Source: Alkalidesulfovibrio alkalitolerans DSM 16529 (lineage in GTDB: Bacteria; Desulfobacterota; Desulfovibrionia; Desulfovibrionales; Desulfovibrionaceae). From it: a DNA stretch of 64,000 nt. Made by a program: the position numbers and the translations under genes. Under the pieces are notes generated by a model. The model was not told the DNA's origin. It made no database searches and saw only the letters and a program-made list of their open reading frames with translations. Positions 26,860-35,654 of the stretch are shown here, piece by piece; position 1 is the first letter of the stretch; every line of letters begins with the position of its first letter. The stretch spans positions 120,517 to 184,516 of the forward strand of contig NZ_ATHI01000028.1 in assembly GCF_000422245.1 (NCBI RefSeq), given 5' to 3'.

Positions 26860-28554
26860 TCAGGACCGGTCGAGCCCTTTGTCCAGGAACAGCTTGGCGT
26901 AGCGCATGTCGGTCTTCTGGATGTGGTTCGCCAGCCAGTCGCGCAGGAAGTTCATCAGTTCCATGGAGACGTCCACCTTGCCGGATTTGAACTTGTCGAT
27001 GAAGTCCATGACCGTGGCCTTGAGGTCGGCGTGGATCTTCTTGTGCGCGGCGGTTTCCTTGTAGCCGAACTGTTCGAAATACCTCTCTTCCATGTCGAAA
27101 TGCTTGACCGTGTAGGCTGCCAGGTCGTCAAGGAGCTTTTGGATCACGCTCTTGCCCTGGCCGTTTTTCATGGCCGTGTAGAGTTTGTTGATCATGTCCA
27201 CGAGCTGCTTGTGCTGCTGGTCGACGATCTTTACGCCCGTGGCGAGAGAGCTGTTCCAGGGCATCAGGGTGTCCGCGCTCATGCCGCTCTTGAGGTCGGT
27301 CACGAGTTGGGAAAGCTCCCTGGAGAGAGTCGAGAGTTCAAGCACGGCCCGCGTGGACTCGTGGATGCCTTCTGAAATGGAGCGGGCGACCTTTTCCGTC
27401 TCTTCGATCGCCTTAGAGATATGCACCGAGCTCGCGGATTGTTCCTCCGAAGCCGTGGCAATGGCGTGAATCTTGATGGTGTTGTCCTCGGCGAAACGCA
27501 GGATTTCCTGAGCGGAATCGCCCGATTTGCGGGCCATGGCCGCAGCTTCGTCAGTACGCTTGGCGGCCAGCTCCATCTGCTCCACACTTCCGTGGATCGA
27601 TTGCTGGATGGCCGTGATCGAGGCGCCGACCTCCTTGGTGGCGTTCATGGTCTTCTCGGCCAGTTTGCGCACCTCGTCCGCGACCACGGCGAAGCCTCGT
27701 CCGGCCTCTCCCGCGCGGGCGGCCTCGATGGCGGCGTTGAGCGCCAGAAGATTGGTCTGGTCGGCGATGTCGTTGATCATGTTGATGACTTGATCAATGG
27801 AGCTGGCCTTCTCGCCGAGACTTGTCATGTTGTGCTTGAGCGCTGTGGTGGCCTCGTTGACCTTGCCTATGGCGGTGATGGCTTCGGCGACGATCCGCGC
27901 ACTGTGCCCGGCCTGCTCCTTGGCGTGCTCCACGCTTACGGAGGCGTCGGAAGAGCTCTTGGAGATGTCGCCGATGGCCATGTTCATCTCGCCCATGGCG
28001 GTCGAGGTTTCAAGCATCCTCTGGCGCTGAACGTCGGCGCCGTCTGAAATGCGTTCCATCTCGTTGGAGAGTTCTCCGGCCGAGGCCATGACGCGACTGA
28101 CCACGTTTTCGAGCTTGGTCGCGGCATTCAAAAGATAGTCGGCGCGCGATTTTTCAGCCAAGCGGGATGCCTCGCGTGCCTGCGCCACGGCTTCTTCACT
28201 GGCGCGGCGCAGGGTCGCCACGGCTTTGTCTTTTTCGTCCAGGCAGGATCGGGAATCCTTGATGCAGCCGGAAAGTTCGGCGAGCCCTGAGGCGAGGAGC
28301 CCATAGTCGCCAGCGAAATCGGCTGCTTTCGATGGGGAGAGCGCGCCTTCGCGGGCGGCGGGGAGCATGGCCGTCAAGGAGGCGACCGCTCCCGTCGTAT
28401 GGACGGCCATGGCGAGCGATGCCGCCGAGGCCAGGGCGAGCAGGGCGAGGAGCCAGATCGGAATGGGCGAGTCGAAGATCGCGAGCACGAGCGCAGCAAG
28501 CGCGAAGAGCAGCGTGGAGCCGAGAACTCCAAGTATCACGGGACGTGTTGTCAT
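26860..28554 (-). CDS. Methyl-accepting chemotaxis protein with C-terminal hemerythrin domain
   Basis: A 564-residue chemoreceptor. Two N-terminal transmembrane helices (about residues 5-25 and 30-55) are close together with almost no periplasmic domain. The cytoplasmic signalling domain with the conserved hairpin tip ([20 protein letters not shown]) follows. The last 130 residues form a bacteriohemerythrin domain with the diiron ligands (DQQH; HFDMEE; HKKIH; HIQKTD). It therefore senses oxygen or a similar ligand inside the cell, like DcrH of Desulfovibrio. A GGAGGGG site precedes the ATG at 28554; the longer frame is rejected. Confidence 0.93.
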   Translation of the reverse strand: MTTRPVILGVLGSTLLFALAALVLAIFDSPIPIWLLALLALASAASLAMAVHTTGAVASLTAMLPAAREGALSPSKAADFAGDYGLLASGLAELSGCIKDSRSCLDEKDKAVATLRRASEEAVAQAREASRLAEKSRADYLLNAATKLENVVSRVMASAGELSNEMERISDGADVQRQRMLETSTAMGEMNMAIGDISKSSSDASVSVEHAKEQAGHSARIVAEAITAIGKVNEATTALKHNMTSLGEKASSIDQVINMINDIADQTNLLALNAAIEAARAGEAGRGFAVVADEVRKLAEKTMNATKEVGASITAIQQSIHGSVEQMELAAKRTDEAAAMARKSGDSAQEILRFAEDNTIKIHAIATASEEQSASSVHISKAIEETEKVARSISEGIHESTRAVLELSTLSRELSQLVTDLKSGMSADTLMPWNSSLATGVKIVDQQHKQLVDMINKLYTAMKNGQGKSVIQKLLDDLAAYTVKHFDMEERYFEQFGYKETAAHKKIHADLKATVMDFIDKFKSGKVDVSMELMNFLRDWLANHIQKTDMRYAKLFLDKGLDRS

Positions 28555-28778
28555 GAACTGTACCCCTCCACCCGAAAGATAGCCTGGAACGGGGATTACT
28601 GACAAGCAAATCAATGTGGGCAAAGAATGTTTTTCAGCGATTTTCTCATGATATGCAACAATTCAGACTTCTGCAGTATGTTTTTCGGCGTTGGAGGCGG
28701 AACGAGGAGCTAGGTCGGGTGAGGTGGCGTCGTGCCGCCGTCCGGGCGATTGCAAGCCTGCCGGATTTCTGATCGGCG

Positions 28779-28811
28779 GAAAAAAGGGCTGAGCAGAAGG
28801 CCCAGCCCTTT
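28779..28811 (-). terminator. Terminator of the tRNA-Pro gene
   Basis: On the minus strand AAAGGGCTG (28803-28811) pairs with CAGCCCTTT (28783-28791), followed by T residues, starting eight bases after the tRNA CCA end. It ends the tRNA transcript before the MCP gene region. Confidence 0.8.
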
Positions 28812-28819
28812 GGCATTTC

Positions 28820-28896
28820 TGGTCGGGATGAGAGGATTTGAACCTCCGGTCTCCGCGTCCCGAACGCGGCGCTCTACCAGACTGAGCCACATCCCG
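28820..28896 (-). tRNA. tRNA-Pro (anticodon CGG)
   Basis: A 77-base cloverleaf read on the minus strand. The acceptor CGGGATG pairs with CATCCCG, followed by the discriminator A and an encoded CCA. The anticodon arm is CCGCG-TTCGGGA-CGCGG, giving the anticodon CGG (28860-28862), which reads CCG proline codons. The T-arm has GGAGG-TTCAAAT-CCTCT. D-arm contains the expected GGCTCAG and GGTAGAGC elements. Confidence 0.95.
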
Positions 28897-28913
28897 CTTG
28901 TGAGGGAGGTCTG

Positions 28914-28940
28914 ATTATGCGATTTGGCGGCCTTTGGCAA
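28914..28940 (-). promoter_or_regulatory. Possible promoter of the tRNA-Pro gene
   Basis: On the minus strand a TTGCCA (28935-28940) is followed after 15 bases by CATAAT (28914-28919), 17 bases before the mature tRNA 5' end. The spacing is short of the ideal 17, so this is a weak call. Confidence 0.35.
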
Positions 28941-29230
28941 GGGATAATGAAGTCCTTCGCAAAATCCTCCGCCATTTCCCCCACAGGGCGGTTTGGGTTC
29001 GGCGGCAAGGCGCTTGAAGACACCGCGACTTTGCGGCTATCTTCGGCGTTGCGTTCGGCGGCGGGGGGCGACGTTTCGGCCGCTCCGTCCGTGCGTATTT
29101 GCGTTTGTTTTTTGAAGCAAGTTGGTACACACTATGAGCAGCGTGGCGCGGATTTGGGCCGTTTTTCACGCCGTTTCCGGCGAGCGAGAATCTGGCCGCC
29201 ACCCTCATACGCCGTGATGGAGAACGAATT
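28941..29230. other. 290-bp gene-free region upstream of cheB
   Basis: Only a 105-codon open frame with no recognisable protein features and no ribosome site is present. It should hold the promoter of the chemosensory operon, but no clear -35/-10 or -24/-12 pair was seen. Confidence 0.4.
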
Positions 29231-30316
29231 GTGATAACGGTTGTCGTGGTCGATGACTCCGCCTTCATGCGCAAGGCCATCAGCGCCATGCTGGAGAAGG
29301 ATCCAGAAATCAAGGTCGTGGATACCGCCCGCAACGGCGAGGAAGGGCTTGAGAAAATTCGGCGGCATCAGCCCGACGTGGTGACGCTCGACATCGAGAT
29401 GCCGGTCATGGACGGCCTGACAGCCCTCCGACACATCATGATGGAAATGCCCCGTCCGGTGCTCATGGTCAGCTCTCTGACCACCGAAGGGGCCGAGGCC
29501 ACACTCAAGGCCATGGAACTGGGCGCGGTCGACTTCATTCCCAAACAGCTTTCCAAAGTCTCCCTCGACATCATCAAGATCGAGGATCAATTGCGCGAAC
29601 GGGTCAAATACGTCGCCAAGCGGCGAATCCGGGCGCTTCGCCCCACTCCTGTCGCTCGCGCTCCGGTGCCGCCGACGTCCCGTGAAACCGCCGCACGACC
29701 CGAGTCCCCCCGACGCGAGGCTCCGAGACCAGCCGGACCAGTGGTGCGCGACGTGGTGGCCATCGGCGTCTCAACGGGTGGACCGCCCGCCGTACAGAAG
29801 GTTCTCGCGGGGCTGCCCGGCAACTTTCCGGCTGCGATACTCATTGCCCAGCATATGCCTGCAGCCTTCACCGGCCCTTTCGCCAAACGACTGGACAGTA
29901 TCTGCCAGCTCACTGTCAAGGAAGCCGAGGATGGCGAGAGGCTGACGCCCGGAACGGCCTACGTGGCGCCTGGAGGACGGCATCTGCGCATCGACCAAAA
30001 GGTCAGCCGCATCGATCTGGTCGTGTCGTCCGAGCCTCACGAGGCGCTGTATAAGCCCTCTGCCAACGAACTCATCCGCTCCGTGGCCGAAGGCGTTGGC
30101 AAGCGAGGTCTTGGCGTGATCATGACCGGAATGGGCAACGACGGGCTGGAGGGAATTCGAGCCTTGAAGGGCAGGGGAGGGCGCACCCTGGCCCAGAACG
30201 ACGCCTCCTGCGTGGTCTACGGCATGCCCAAGGCCATCGTCGATGCGGGGCTTGCCGACGAAATCGTGGATATCGAAGAGATGTCCGAAGCCATTCTGGC
30301 GAACATCTACAAATGA
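29231..30316 (+). CDS. cheB: Chemotaxis response regulator protein-glutamate methylesterase
   Basis: A 361-residue CheB: receiver domain (residues 1-120, phosphoacceptor Asp in LDIEMPVMDG), a proline/arginine-rich linker (residues 135-170), then the methylesterase domain with the catalytic Ser in GVSTGGPPA, His in AQHMPAAF and Asp in MGNDG. It removes methyl groups from receptor glutamates as part of adaptation, opposing CheR. The start is a GTG with GGAG eight bases upstream. It is the first gene of an eight-gene chemosensory operon. Confidence 0.94.
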   Translation: MITVVVVDDSAFMRKAISAMLEKDPEIKVVDTARNGEEGLEKIRRHQPDVVTLDIEMPVMDGLTALRHIMMEMPRPVLMVSSLTTEGAEATLKAMELGAVDFIPKQLSKVSLDIIKIEDQLRERVKYVAKRRIRALRPTPVARAPVPPTSRETAARPESPRREAPRPAGPVVRDVVAIGVSTGGPPAVQKVLAGLPGNFPAAILIAQHMPAAFTGPFAKRLDSICQLTVKEAEDGERLTPGTAYVAPGGRHLRIDQKVSRIDLVVSSEPHEALYKPSANELIRSVAEGVGKRGLGVIMTGMGNDGLEGIRALKGRGGRTLAQNDASCVVYGMPKAIVDAGLADEIVDIEEMSEAILANIYK

Positions 30317-30400
30317 CGGTCGATGCCATGCGCCGCCCAACGCGCCGCGTCGCGTGCGAATGCCGGGCGTCGGACCGTTTTCAAGACGCGGGGTGAAGTC

Positions 30401-32329
30401 ATGACGGGTTGTCCCGAACTTCTGGAGTTGCTGCGTAGCGAGGACAATGAAGTTCTGCGCGAGGCGGCTTACCGGGCCGGGGAATCGGGGTGCGAGGACA
30501 CGGTTCCCCTGCTGACCGGGTTACTGAAGAGCAGCAATCTGGGCGTTCAGGAAGCCGTGGATCATGCGCTGCGCCAGATCGGCGGTAGCGTCACGGTGAG
30601 GGCCATGATCCCGCTTTTGCACTCTGAAGACCCGCCCGTGCGCAACTTGGCCATGGACATCCTGCGCCAGGTGGGCAACCAGGATTTTCTTTCCCTGGTC
30701 GAGATACTGCACGATGAGGATCCCGATATCAGGATCTTCGCCACCGACATCCTTGGTTCGACAAGCAGCGTGTTGGCCGTGGCTCCGTTGTGCGAGAGCC
30801 TGCTCAAGGATCCCGAGGTCAACGTGCGTTACCAGGCGGCCGTCTCGCTGGGCAATCTGGCCATGCCGGAGGCAGCCAAGTGCCTGAACAAGGCCATGGG
30901 TGATGACGAATGGGTGCAGTTCGCTGTCGTCGAGGCGTTGACCAAGATTCGTGACGAATCGAGCATCGATGTCCTCGTCAAATCGCTCGACAGTGCTTCG
31001 GACCTCGTGGCTTCGATAATTGTCGAAGCCCTCGGCGAAATGGGCAACGTCAAGGCGTCGACCATGCTACTCAAACGTTTGGACCAGAGTCCGGCTGCCC
31101 TTCGCAACAAGATCGTCCAAGCCATCGTCAAGATTTTGGGCGGCAAGTCCTTGTCCCTGCTCTCCGAACGCGACCGCGACAAGTTCCGCGATTATCTCCT
31201 TGTGGCCCTGCGCGACGAGGAGGCGGACGTTCAGGACGCGGCCATCCTCGGCCTTGGTTACATGGGCGGGGAGCAAGGCTCGGCGGAGATTTTGGACATT
31301 GCCTCAACTATGAACATCGACGCCGAGCCCGAGCGTCTTGAACGGACCATCGAAAGTCTGGCTCGCATGGGACTCACGCGTTCCCTCGCCGCTGCCGTCA
31401 GGCAGGGGGGGGAACCGCAGAAGGTGCGCATCGCCGTGGACGTCATGGCCCGCATCGGCGGCGAGGAAGTCTGCCGACTGCTCATGGACGCTTTCTGGCG
31501 GCTGGATCGTGATCTGCAACGGGAGGTCGTGCTCGCACTTTTGCGCGTCGCTGGAATGGAAGCTGGAGACTTCTTTGTGGATGTCCTGGCGCGGCACCAG
31601 GACGGCACGGTGCTCAAGGGCGCCTTGAAGTTTCTGGGAACCGTCGTCGGAAGGCGCGAAGCGGGCGAGGCCATGTTCCGTTTTCTCGACCATCCCTACA
31701 ACGACGTCAAGGAAGCCGCGCTCGAAGCTTGCATCGCCCTTGGCGGAGACGAGATGGCGGCGCGTTTTGACGCCCTGTTCGAGGACCCCGATCCGATTCA
31801 TCGTCTGATGGCTGTTTACGCCATGGGCAAGATGGGACGGGCCGAGAGCCTGGACAAGCTGAATGCGGCCCTGCGCGACGACATTCCCGACATCCGCAAG
31901 GTGGCCGTTGAATCCATCGCCGAGATTTGCGCTTACGGAGAGAAATGCCTGCCCTCGGTCATAAGTCTTTTGAACGACGAGCACGGCGCGGTCAGGCTCG
32001 CCGTGGTCGAACTGCTCGGTCGCATGCAGATGCCCGAGGCGTCCGAACGTCTGCTGGCCGCCTTGAACGACGAGGACGACTGGGTGCGCATCCGTGCCAT
32101 GGAGGCCCTGGCAGCCCGCAAGGAATCGCGGTCAGTACCCCGTCTCGTGGCGCTTTTGTCGAGCGATAACAAACTCGTGGCGCTGAAAGTCATCGAGAGC
32201 CTGGGGGCGATCGGAGGCCAATCGGCCTTTCGGGCGCTCCTCGACGCCACCGGGGGCGACGATCCGGAACTCGCCGCCGCGGCCGAGGAAGCCGTGTCCG
32301 CCATCAGGTCTCGGGACGAGGACCAATAA
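30401..32329 (+). CDS. HEAT-repeat protein in che operon
   Basis: A 642-residue protein built almost entirely of about 17 HEAT/PBS-lyase-like repeats (recurring DDxWVQFAVVEALxxI, EDPDIRxFATDIL and similar units), so it should fold as a curved solenoid for protein binding. No enzymatic motif. It lies between cheB and cheR, where conserved chemosensory operons rarely have such a gene, so it may link the array to other components. The start is the ATG at 30401 behind GGGGTGAAG; the frame is open upstream to 30323 without a site. Confidence 0.85.
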   Translation: MTGCPELLELLRSEDNEVLREAAYRAGESGCEDTVPLLTGLLKSSNLGVQEAVDHALRQIGGSVTVRAMIPLLHSEDPPVRNLAMDILRQVGNQDFLSLVEILHDEDPDIRIFATDILGSTSSVLAVAPLCESLLKDPEVNVRYQAAVSLGNLAMPEAAKCLNKAMGDDEWVQFAVVEALTKIRDESSIDVLVKSLDSASDLVASIIVEALGEMGNVKASTMLLKRLDQSPAALRNKIVQAIVKILGGKSLSLLSERDRDKFRDYLLVALRDEEADVQDAAILGLGYMGGEQGSAEILDIASTMNIDAEPERLERTIESLARMGLTRSLAAAVRQGGEPQKVRIAVDVMARIGGEEVCRLLMDAFWRLDRDLQREVVLALLRVAGMEAGDFFVDVLARHQDGTVLKGALKFLGTVVGRREAGEAMFRFLDHPYNDVKEAALEACIALGGDEMAARFDALFEDPDPIHRLMAVYAMGKMGRAESLDKLNAALRDDIPDIRKVAVESIAEICAYGEKCLPSVISLLNDEHGAVRLAVVELLGRMQMPEASERLLAALNDEDDWVRIRAMEALAARKESRSVPRLVALLSSDNKLVALKVIESLGAIGGQSAFRALLDATGGDDPELAAAAEEAVSAIRSRDEDQ

Positions 32330-33205
32330 ATGTCGTTGTTTTCAAAGTCCATCACGCTCGGCAAAGAGTTGAAGATCGCCGACGAGGAATTCGTGCTGTT
32401 GCGAGATTTCGTTTATGACAAGAGCGGCATCTACATCGCGGACAATCGCAAGTACCTGCTCGAAAATCGGCTTGCCAACCGCATCAAGCATCTGAATCTC
32501 AAGAATTTCGGCGAATACTATCATTATTTGCAGTACGATCCCCGCCGCCAGCAGGAACTGAACAAACTCTTCGAGGCGGCGACCACTAACGAAACGAGCT
32601 TCTACCGCAATCCTCCGCAACTGAAGGTTTTTCAGGACAAGGTGTTGCCCGAGGTGCTTGATGCCATCAAGGCCAAAGGGTCGAGGACGTTGCGCATTTG
32701 GTCCGCGGGCTGCTCCACCGGTGAGGAGCCCTATACCATCGGCATCATCCTGCACGAAGTGCTGCGGGGAGAACTCGGCCAGTGGAACATCCGCATCGCG
32801 GCCAACGATCTGTCCGAGGCCGTGCTTCTCTCCGCACGCCGCGGGGTTTACACAGACTATTCGCTACGCACCACGCCAAAAGACATCGTGCAGCGCTACT
32901 TCATTGCCGAGGACGGCAAGTACAGAATTGTTCCGGAGATCAAGCAATTGGTGACCTTCGGGCAGATCAACCTTTCCGACAAGGCGCAATGCAAACGCCT
33001 GGAGCGTTCCCACATTGTGTTTTGTCGCAACGTCATCATCTATTTCGACGACGAAGTTAAGAAGCGCGTCATCGGCGCGTTCTACGACAACCTCGTCTCC
33101 GGCGGCTATCTCCTAATCGGCCATTCGGAGTCGTTGCACAACATCACGAGAGCGTTCAAACCCGTGCATCATCCAGGAGCCATCGTCTACAGGAAGGAGG
33201 AATAG
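32330..33205 (+). CDS. cheR: Chemotaxis protein methyltransferase
   Basis: A 291-residue CheR that methylates receptor glutamates from SAM. The N-terminal helical domain (residues 1-90) includes the NETSFYRNP segment, followed by the SAM-binding WSAGCSTGEEPYT. The active region FCRNVIIYFD is near residue 230. It is immediately adjacent to the HEAT gene (start directly after the stop). Confidence 0.95.
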   Translation: MSLFSKSITLGKELKIADEEFVLLRDFVYDKSGIYIADNRKYLLENRLANRIKHLNLKNFGEYYHYLQYDPRRQQELNKLFEAATTNETSFYRNPPQLKVFQDKVLPEVLDAIKAKGSRTLRIWSAGCSTGEEPYTIGIILHEVLRGELGQWNIRIAANDLSEAVLLSARRGVYTDYSLRTTPKDIVQRYFIAEDGKYRIVPEIKQLVTFGQINLSDKAQCKRLERSHIVFCRNVIIYFDDEVKKRVIGAFYDNLVSGGYLLIGHSESLHNITRAFKPVHHPGAIVYRKEE

Positions 33206-33206
33206 G

Positions 33207-33632
33207 ATGCCGACAGCGGCGGAGCGCAGGCAGTACGACAGGTTGCCGAAAAACTTCCGGGTCGAGGTCAAGGAATTCAAGTTTCCTCTGGTGCAGCAAA
33301 AGACGCATGAGGTTTCGTGCAGCGATATCAGCGCTGGCGGGATTCGTGTGGAATGTTCGGAGCGTTTCGAACAAGGCGACAAGGTGACGGTGAAGATATT
33401 CATTCCGAGCCTGAATAAATATCATCCAGGATTTCTCAAGGTTTTCGAATGCGATGCCGGGCAGTATCTGCAGGCCATTGCCGAGATCATGTGGGTGGAG
33501 GACCGTACTGACGCTCCCGGCTATTCTCTGGGCATCCGCTTTCTCGACGTGGATCAGGACGACTGGCGTGCATTGCGCAATCTCATTCAAAAACTCATGC
33601 GAGAACAGCAGGAGCGTGAGGGACAAAGCTAG
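33207..33632 (+). CDS. PilZ-domain protein
   Basis: A 141-residue single-domain PilZ protein. The c-di-GMP binding motif RxxxR is visible in RRQYDRLPKNFR near residue 7, and the second motif in CSDISAGGIRVE near residue 38. It should bind c-di-GMP and connect this operon to the nucleotide pool; the window carries two GGDEF proteins that could supply it. It lies one base after cheR. Confidence 0.88.
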   Translation: MPTAAERRQYDRLPKNFRVEVKEFKFPLVQQKTHEVSCSDISAGGIRVECSERFEQGDKVTVKIFIPSLNKYHPGFLKVFECDAGQYLQAIAEIMWVEDRTDAPGYSLGIRFLDVDQDDWRALRNLIQKLMREQQEREGQS

Positions 33633-33673
33633 TCGCGTCGTTTTACGGTTCGGGCAAGGGAGGAGGAACGCTT

Positions 33674-34441
33674 GTGGCCAAGGTGCTGGCGATCGCCAAT
33701 CAAAAGGGCGGGGTAGGCAAGACCACCACGGCCCTTACGCTGGGTGCGGCGCTTTCGCGGCTTGGAAAGCGCGTGCTGATCATGGATCTCGATCCGCATG
33801 CCAACGCCTCCATCCACATGGCCTTCTTTCCGGAAGAGACCGCGCATACGCTGCACGACCTGTTTGCCGAAAAAACTCACGATCCGGCGATATGGGACAA
33901 AATCGTGGTGCGGCACGAGGATTCGGGCATGGATGTGGTTCCCGGTCACATCCGTCTTTCCGAATTGGAAGTCGATACGCGAGACAGACCCAACAAGGGG
34001 CTGATCCTCAAGGAAGCTTTGAAGGATGTGGGCGACCGATACGACTACGTGCTCCTTGATTGTCCGCCGCACGTGGGTGTGCTGCTGGTCAACGCCTTGG
34101 TTGCCTGCGATCTTTTGATAATTCCGGTACAGACCGATTTTCTGGCTTTGCACGGATTACGGCTCATTTTCGACACGGTGCGTACCATCAACCGGGTCAT
34201 GCCCGAGCCGGTGCGCTACAAGGCTTTGGCGACGATGTTCGATAGACGAGCGGGTGCCTGCCGCAGGGTGCTGCACTTGGTGCGCGGAAAGCTTAAGGGG
34301 AACATGTTCGCCACGGTAATCGGCGTGGACACCAAATTCCGCGAGGCATCGGCCCGCGGCAAGGTCATTTTCGACGTGGACCCATCGGCCAGGGGGGCGC
34401 TCGAATATACGCTTCTGGCCAAGGAAATCATGGAATCATGA
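33674..34441 (+). CDS. ParA-family ATPase (ParC-like)
   Basis: A 255-residue ParA/MinD-type ATPase with the deviant Walker A KGGVGKTT near residue 10 and later Walker elements (DLDPHANAS, DCPPHVG). No parB or parS is near, so it is unlikely to segregate the chromosome. In Vibrio a ParA homolog (ParC) in the chemotaxis operon positions the array at the pole; this gene has the same neighbourhood, next to a CheW-domain gene. GTG start with AGGAGG seven bases upstream. It overlaps the CheW gene by four bases. Confidence 0.85.
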   Translation: MAKVLAIANQKGGVGKTTTALTLGAALSRLGKRVLIMDLDPHANASIHMAFFPEETAHTLHDLFAEKTHDPAIWDKIVVRHEDSGMDVVPGHIRLSELEVDTRDRPNKGLILKEALKDVGDRYDYVLLDCPPHVGVLLVNALVACDLLIIPVQTDFLALHGLRLIFDTVRTINRVMPEPVRYKALATMFDRRAGACRRVLHLVRGKLKGNMFATVIGVDTKFREASARGKVIFDVDPSARGALEYTLLAKEIMES

Positions 34442-35133
34442 AGACACCCGAAGAATACCTCGAAGAAAGCGTGCGGCCGCCCGAGGCCGACAAAGGCCAA
34501 GGCGGACTGACGGCGGCCGAACAGGCCTTCGTGGAAAAATACCTGGGCATGGCGGGCGCGCCCGACGTTTCGTCCTTGAAACGATACGATCCACGCGACG
34601 CGGATAGTGTGGGGGGATTCGTCGCGCCCGTTGCCGCCTCCACAGCCAGAAAGCAAGTGACGGATATCGAAGACCCCGGCCTGGACGATCAACTCAAACG
34701 TGAAACGGAATTGCAGCTCGTCAGCTTTCGCGTGGACGAGCAGGAATTCGCCGTACCCATCATCACCATCCAGGAAGTCATCCGTGCCGTGCCCCCCACG
34801 AGGCTTCCAGCCGCACCGTCGTTCGTGGAGGGTGTCATCAATCTGCGGGGCAGGGTCACGCCGCTCATCTCCCTGCGCGCCCTCCTCGGCATGGGTGGCG
34901 ACGTCTCGGGCGATCGCTTCATCATTGTCTGCGGCCACAAAGGGCTGCAGATGGGCATGATCGTGACTTCGGTAGTGACCATGTACAGGGCGACGCAGCC
35001 GGAGATCGAGTGGGGCATCGAGGCCCGCGTGGGCATCAGGGCCGATCATCTTGCGGGCATCTTGAAAAAGGACGACAGGCTCATCAACATCATCTCGGTC
35101 GACCGACTCGTGGCGCGGGTTCTGGCCAAATAG
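34438..35133 (+). CDS. cheW: CheW-domain protein with N-terminal extension
   Basis: A 231-residue protein: an acidic, low-complexity N-terminal part (residues 1-85) and a CheW domain (residues 90-231) with the expected FRVDEQEFAVPI and VIRAVPPTRLP segments. CheW bridges receptors and CheA. The extension is unusual; in Vibrio, ParP is a CheW-like protein with an N-terminal part that binds ParC. Here the gene is coupled to the ParA gene (ATGA overlap), and no second CheW is in the operon. The ParP comparison is inference. Confidence 0.85.
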   Translation: MKTPEEYLEESVRPPEADKGQGGLTAAEQAFVEKYLGMAGAPDVSSLKRYDPRDADSVGGFVAPVAASTARKQVTDIEDPGLDDQLKRETELQLVSFRVDEQEFAVPIITIQEVIRAVPPTRLPAAPSFVEGVINLRGRVTPLISLRALLGMGGDVSGDRFIIVCGHKGLQMGMIVTSVVTMYRATQPEIEWGIEARVGIRADHLAGILKKDDRLINIISVDRLVARVLAK

Positions 35134-35144
35134 GGAGGGGTGCC

Positions 35145-35510
35145 ATGTCCAAGAACATCCTCATCGTGGACGACTCCAAAACCGTGCGCAATCTCGTGGC
35201 CTTCATCATGAAGAAGGAAGGCTTTCGGGTGATTACGGCCGAGGATGGACTCGACGGTCTCGAAAAGCTCTATTCGAGCGAGTTCGATCTCATCATCTCG
35301 GACGTGAACATGCCTCGCATGGACGGATTCACCTTCATCCGCAGCGTACGCGAGCAGGAGGCCTACCGGGATATCCCGATCATAGTGCTTTCCACCGAAG
35401 GACAGGAAAAGGACATCCAGATGGGCCTCAACCTCGGAGCCAACCTGTACATGGTCAAGCCTGCGCAGCCCGAGAAACTGGTCAAAAACGTGAAGATGTT
35501 GCTCGGCTAG
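35145..35510 (+). CDS. cheY: Chemotaxis response regulator CheY
   Basis: A 121-residue single receiver domain: acidic pocket VDDSKT, phosphoacceptor Asp in ISDVNMPRMDG, and Lys in MVKPAQP. The start at 35145 (ATG) has a GGGAGGGG site; a longer frame from 35010 overlaps cheW and is rejected. Confidence 0.93.
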   Translation: MSKNILIVDDSKTVRNLVAFIMKKEGFRVITAEDGLDGLEKLYSSEFDLIISDVNMPRMDGFTFIRSVREQEAYRDIPIIVLSTEGQEKDIQMGLNLGANLYMVKPAQPEKLVKNVKMLLG

Positions 35511-35654
35511 GCGCCAATGCCGGAGCATTCCGGTAGCCAATCGCCATCACGCCGGGATGACAAGTTTTTCAGACGAGGATAGAAGTGCGAGGAGTTGCCC
35601 TGGTAGGCAAGGCATATGCAAATGAACGGGCACGAAACCCCATAGGGAGCCTCA

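Noticed and set aside
28917..29234. 105-codon frame upstream of cheB
   Set aside because: No ribosome site, no recognisable protein, and it begins at the edge of the tRNA region; treated as gene-free.
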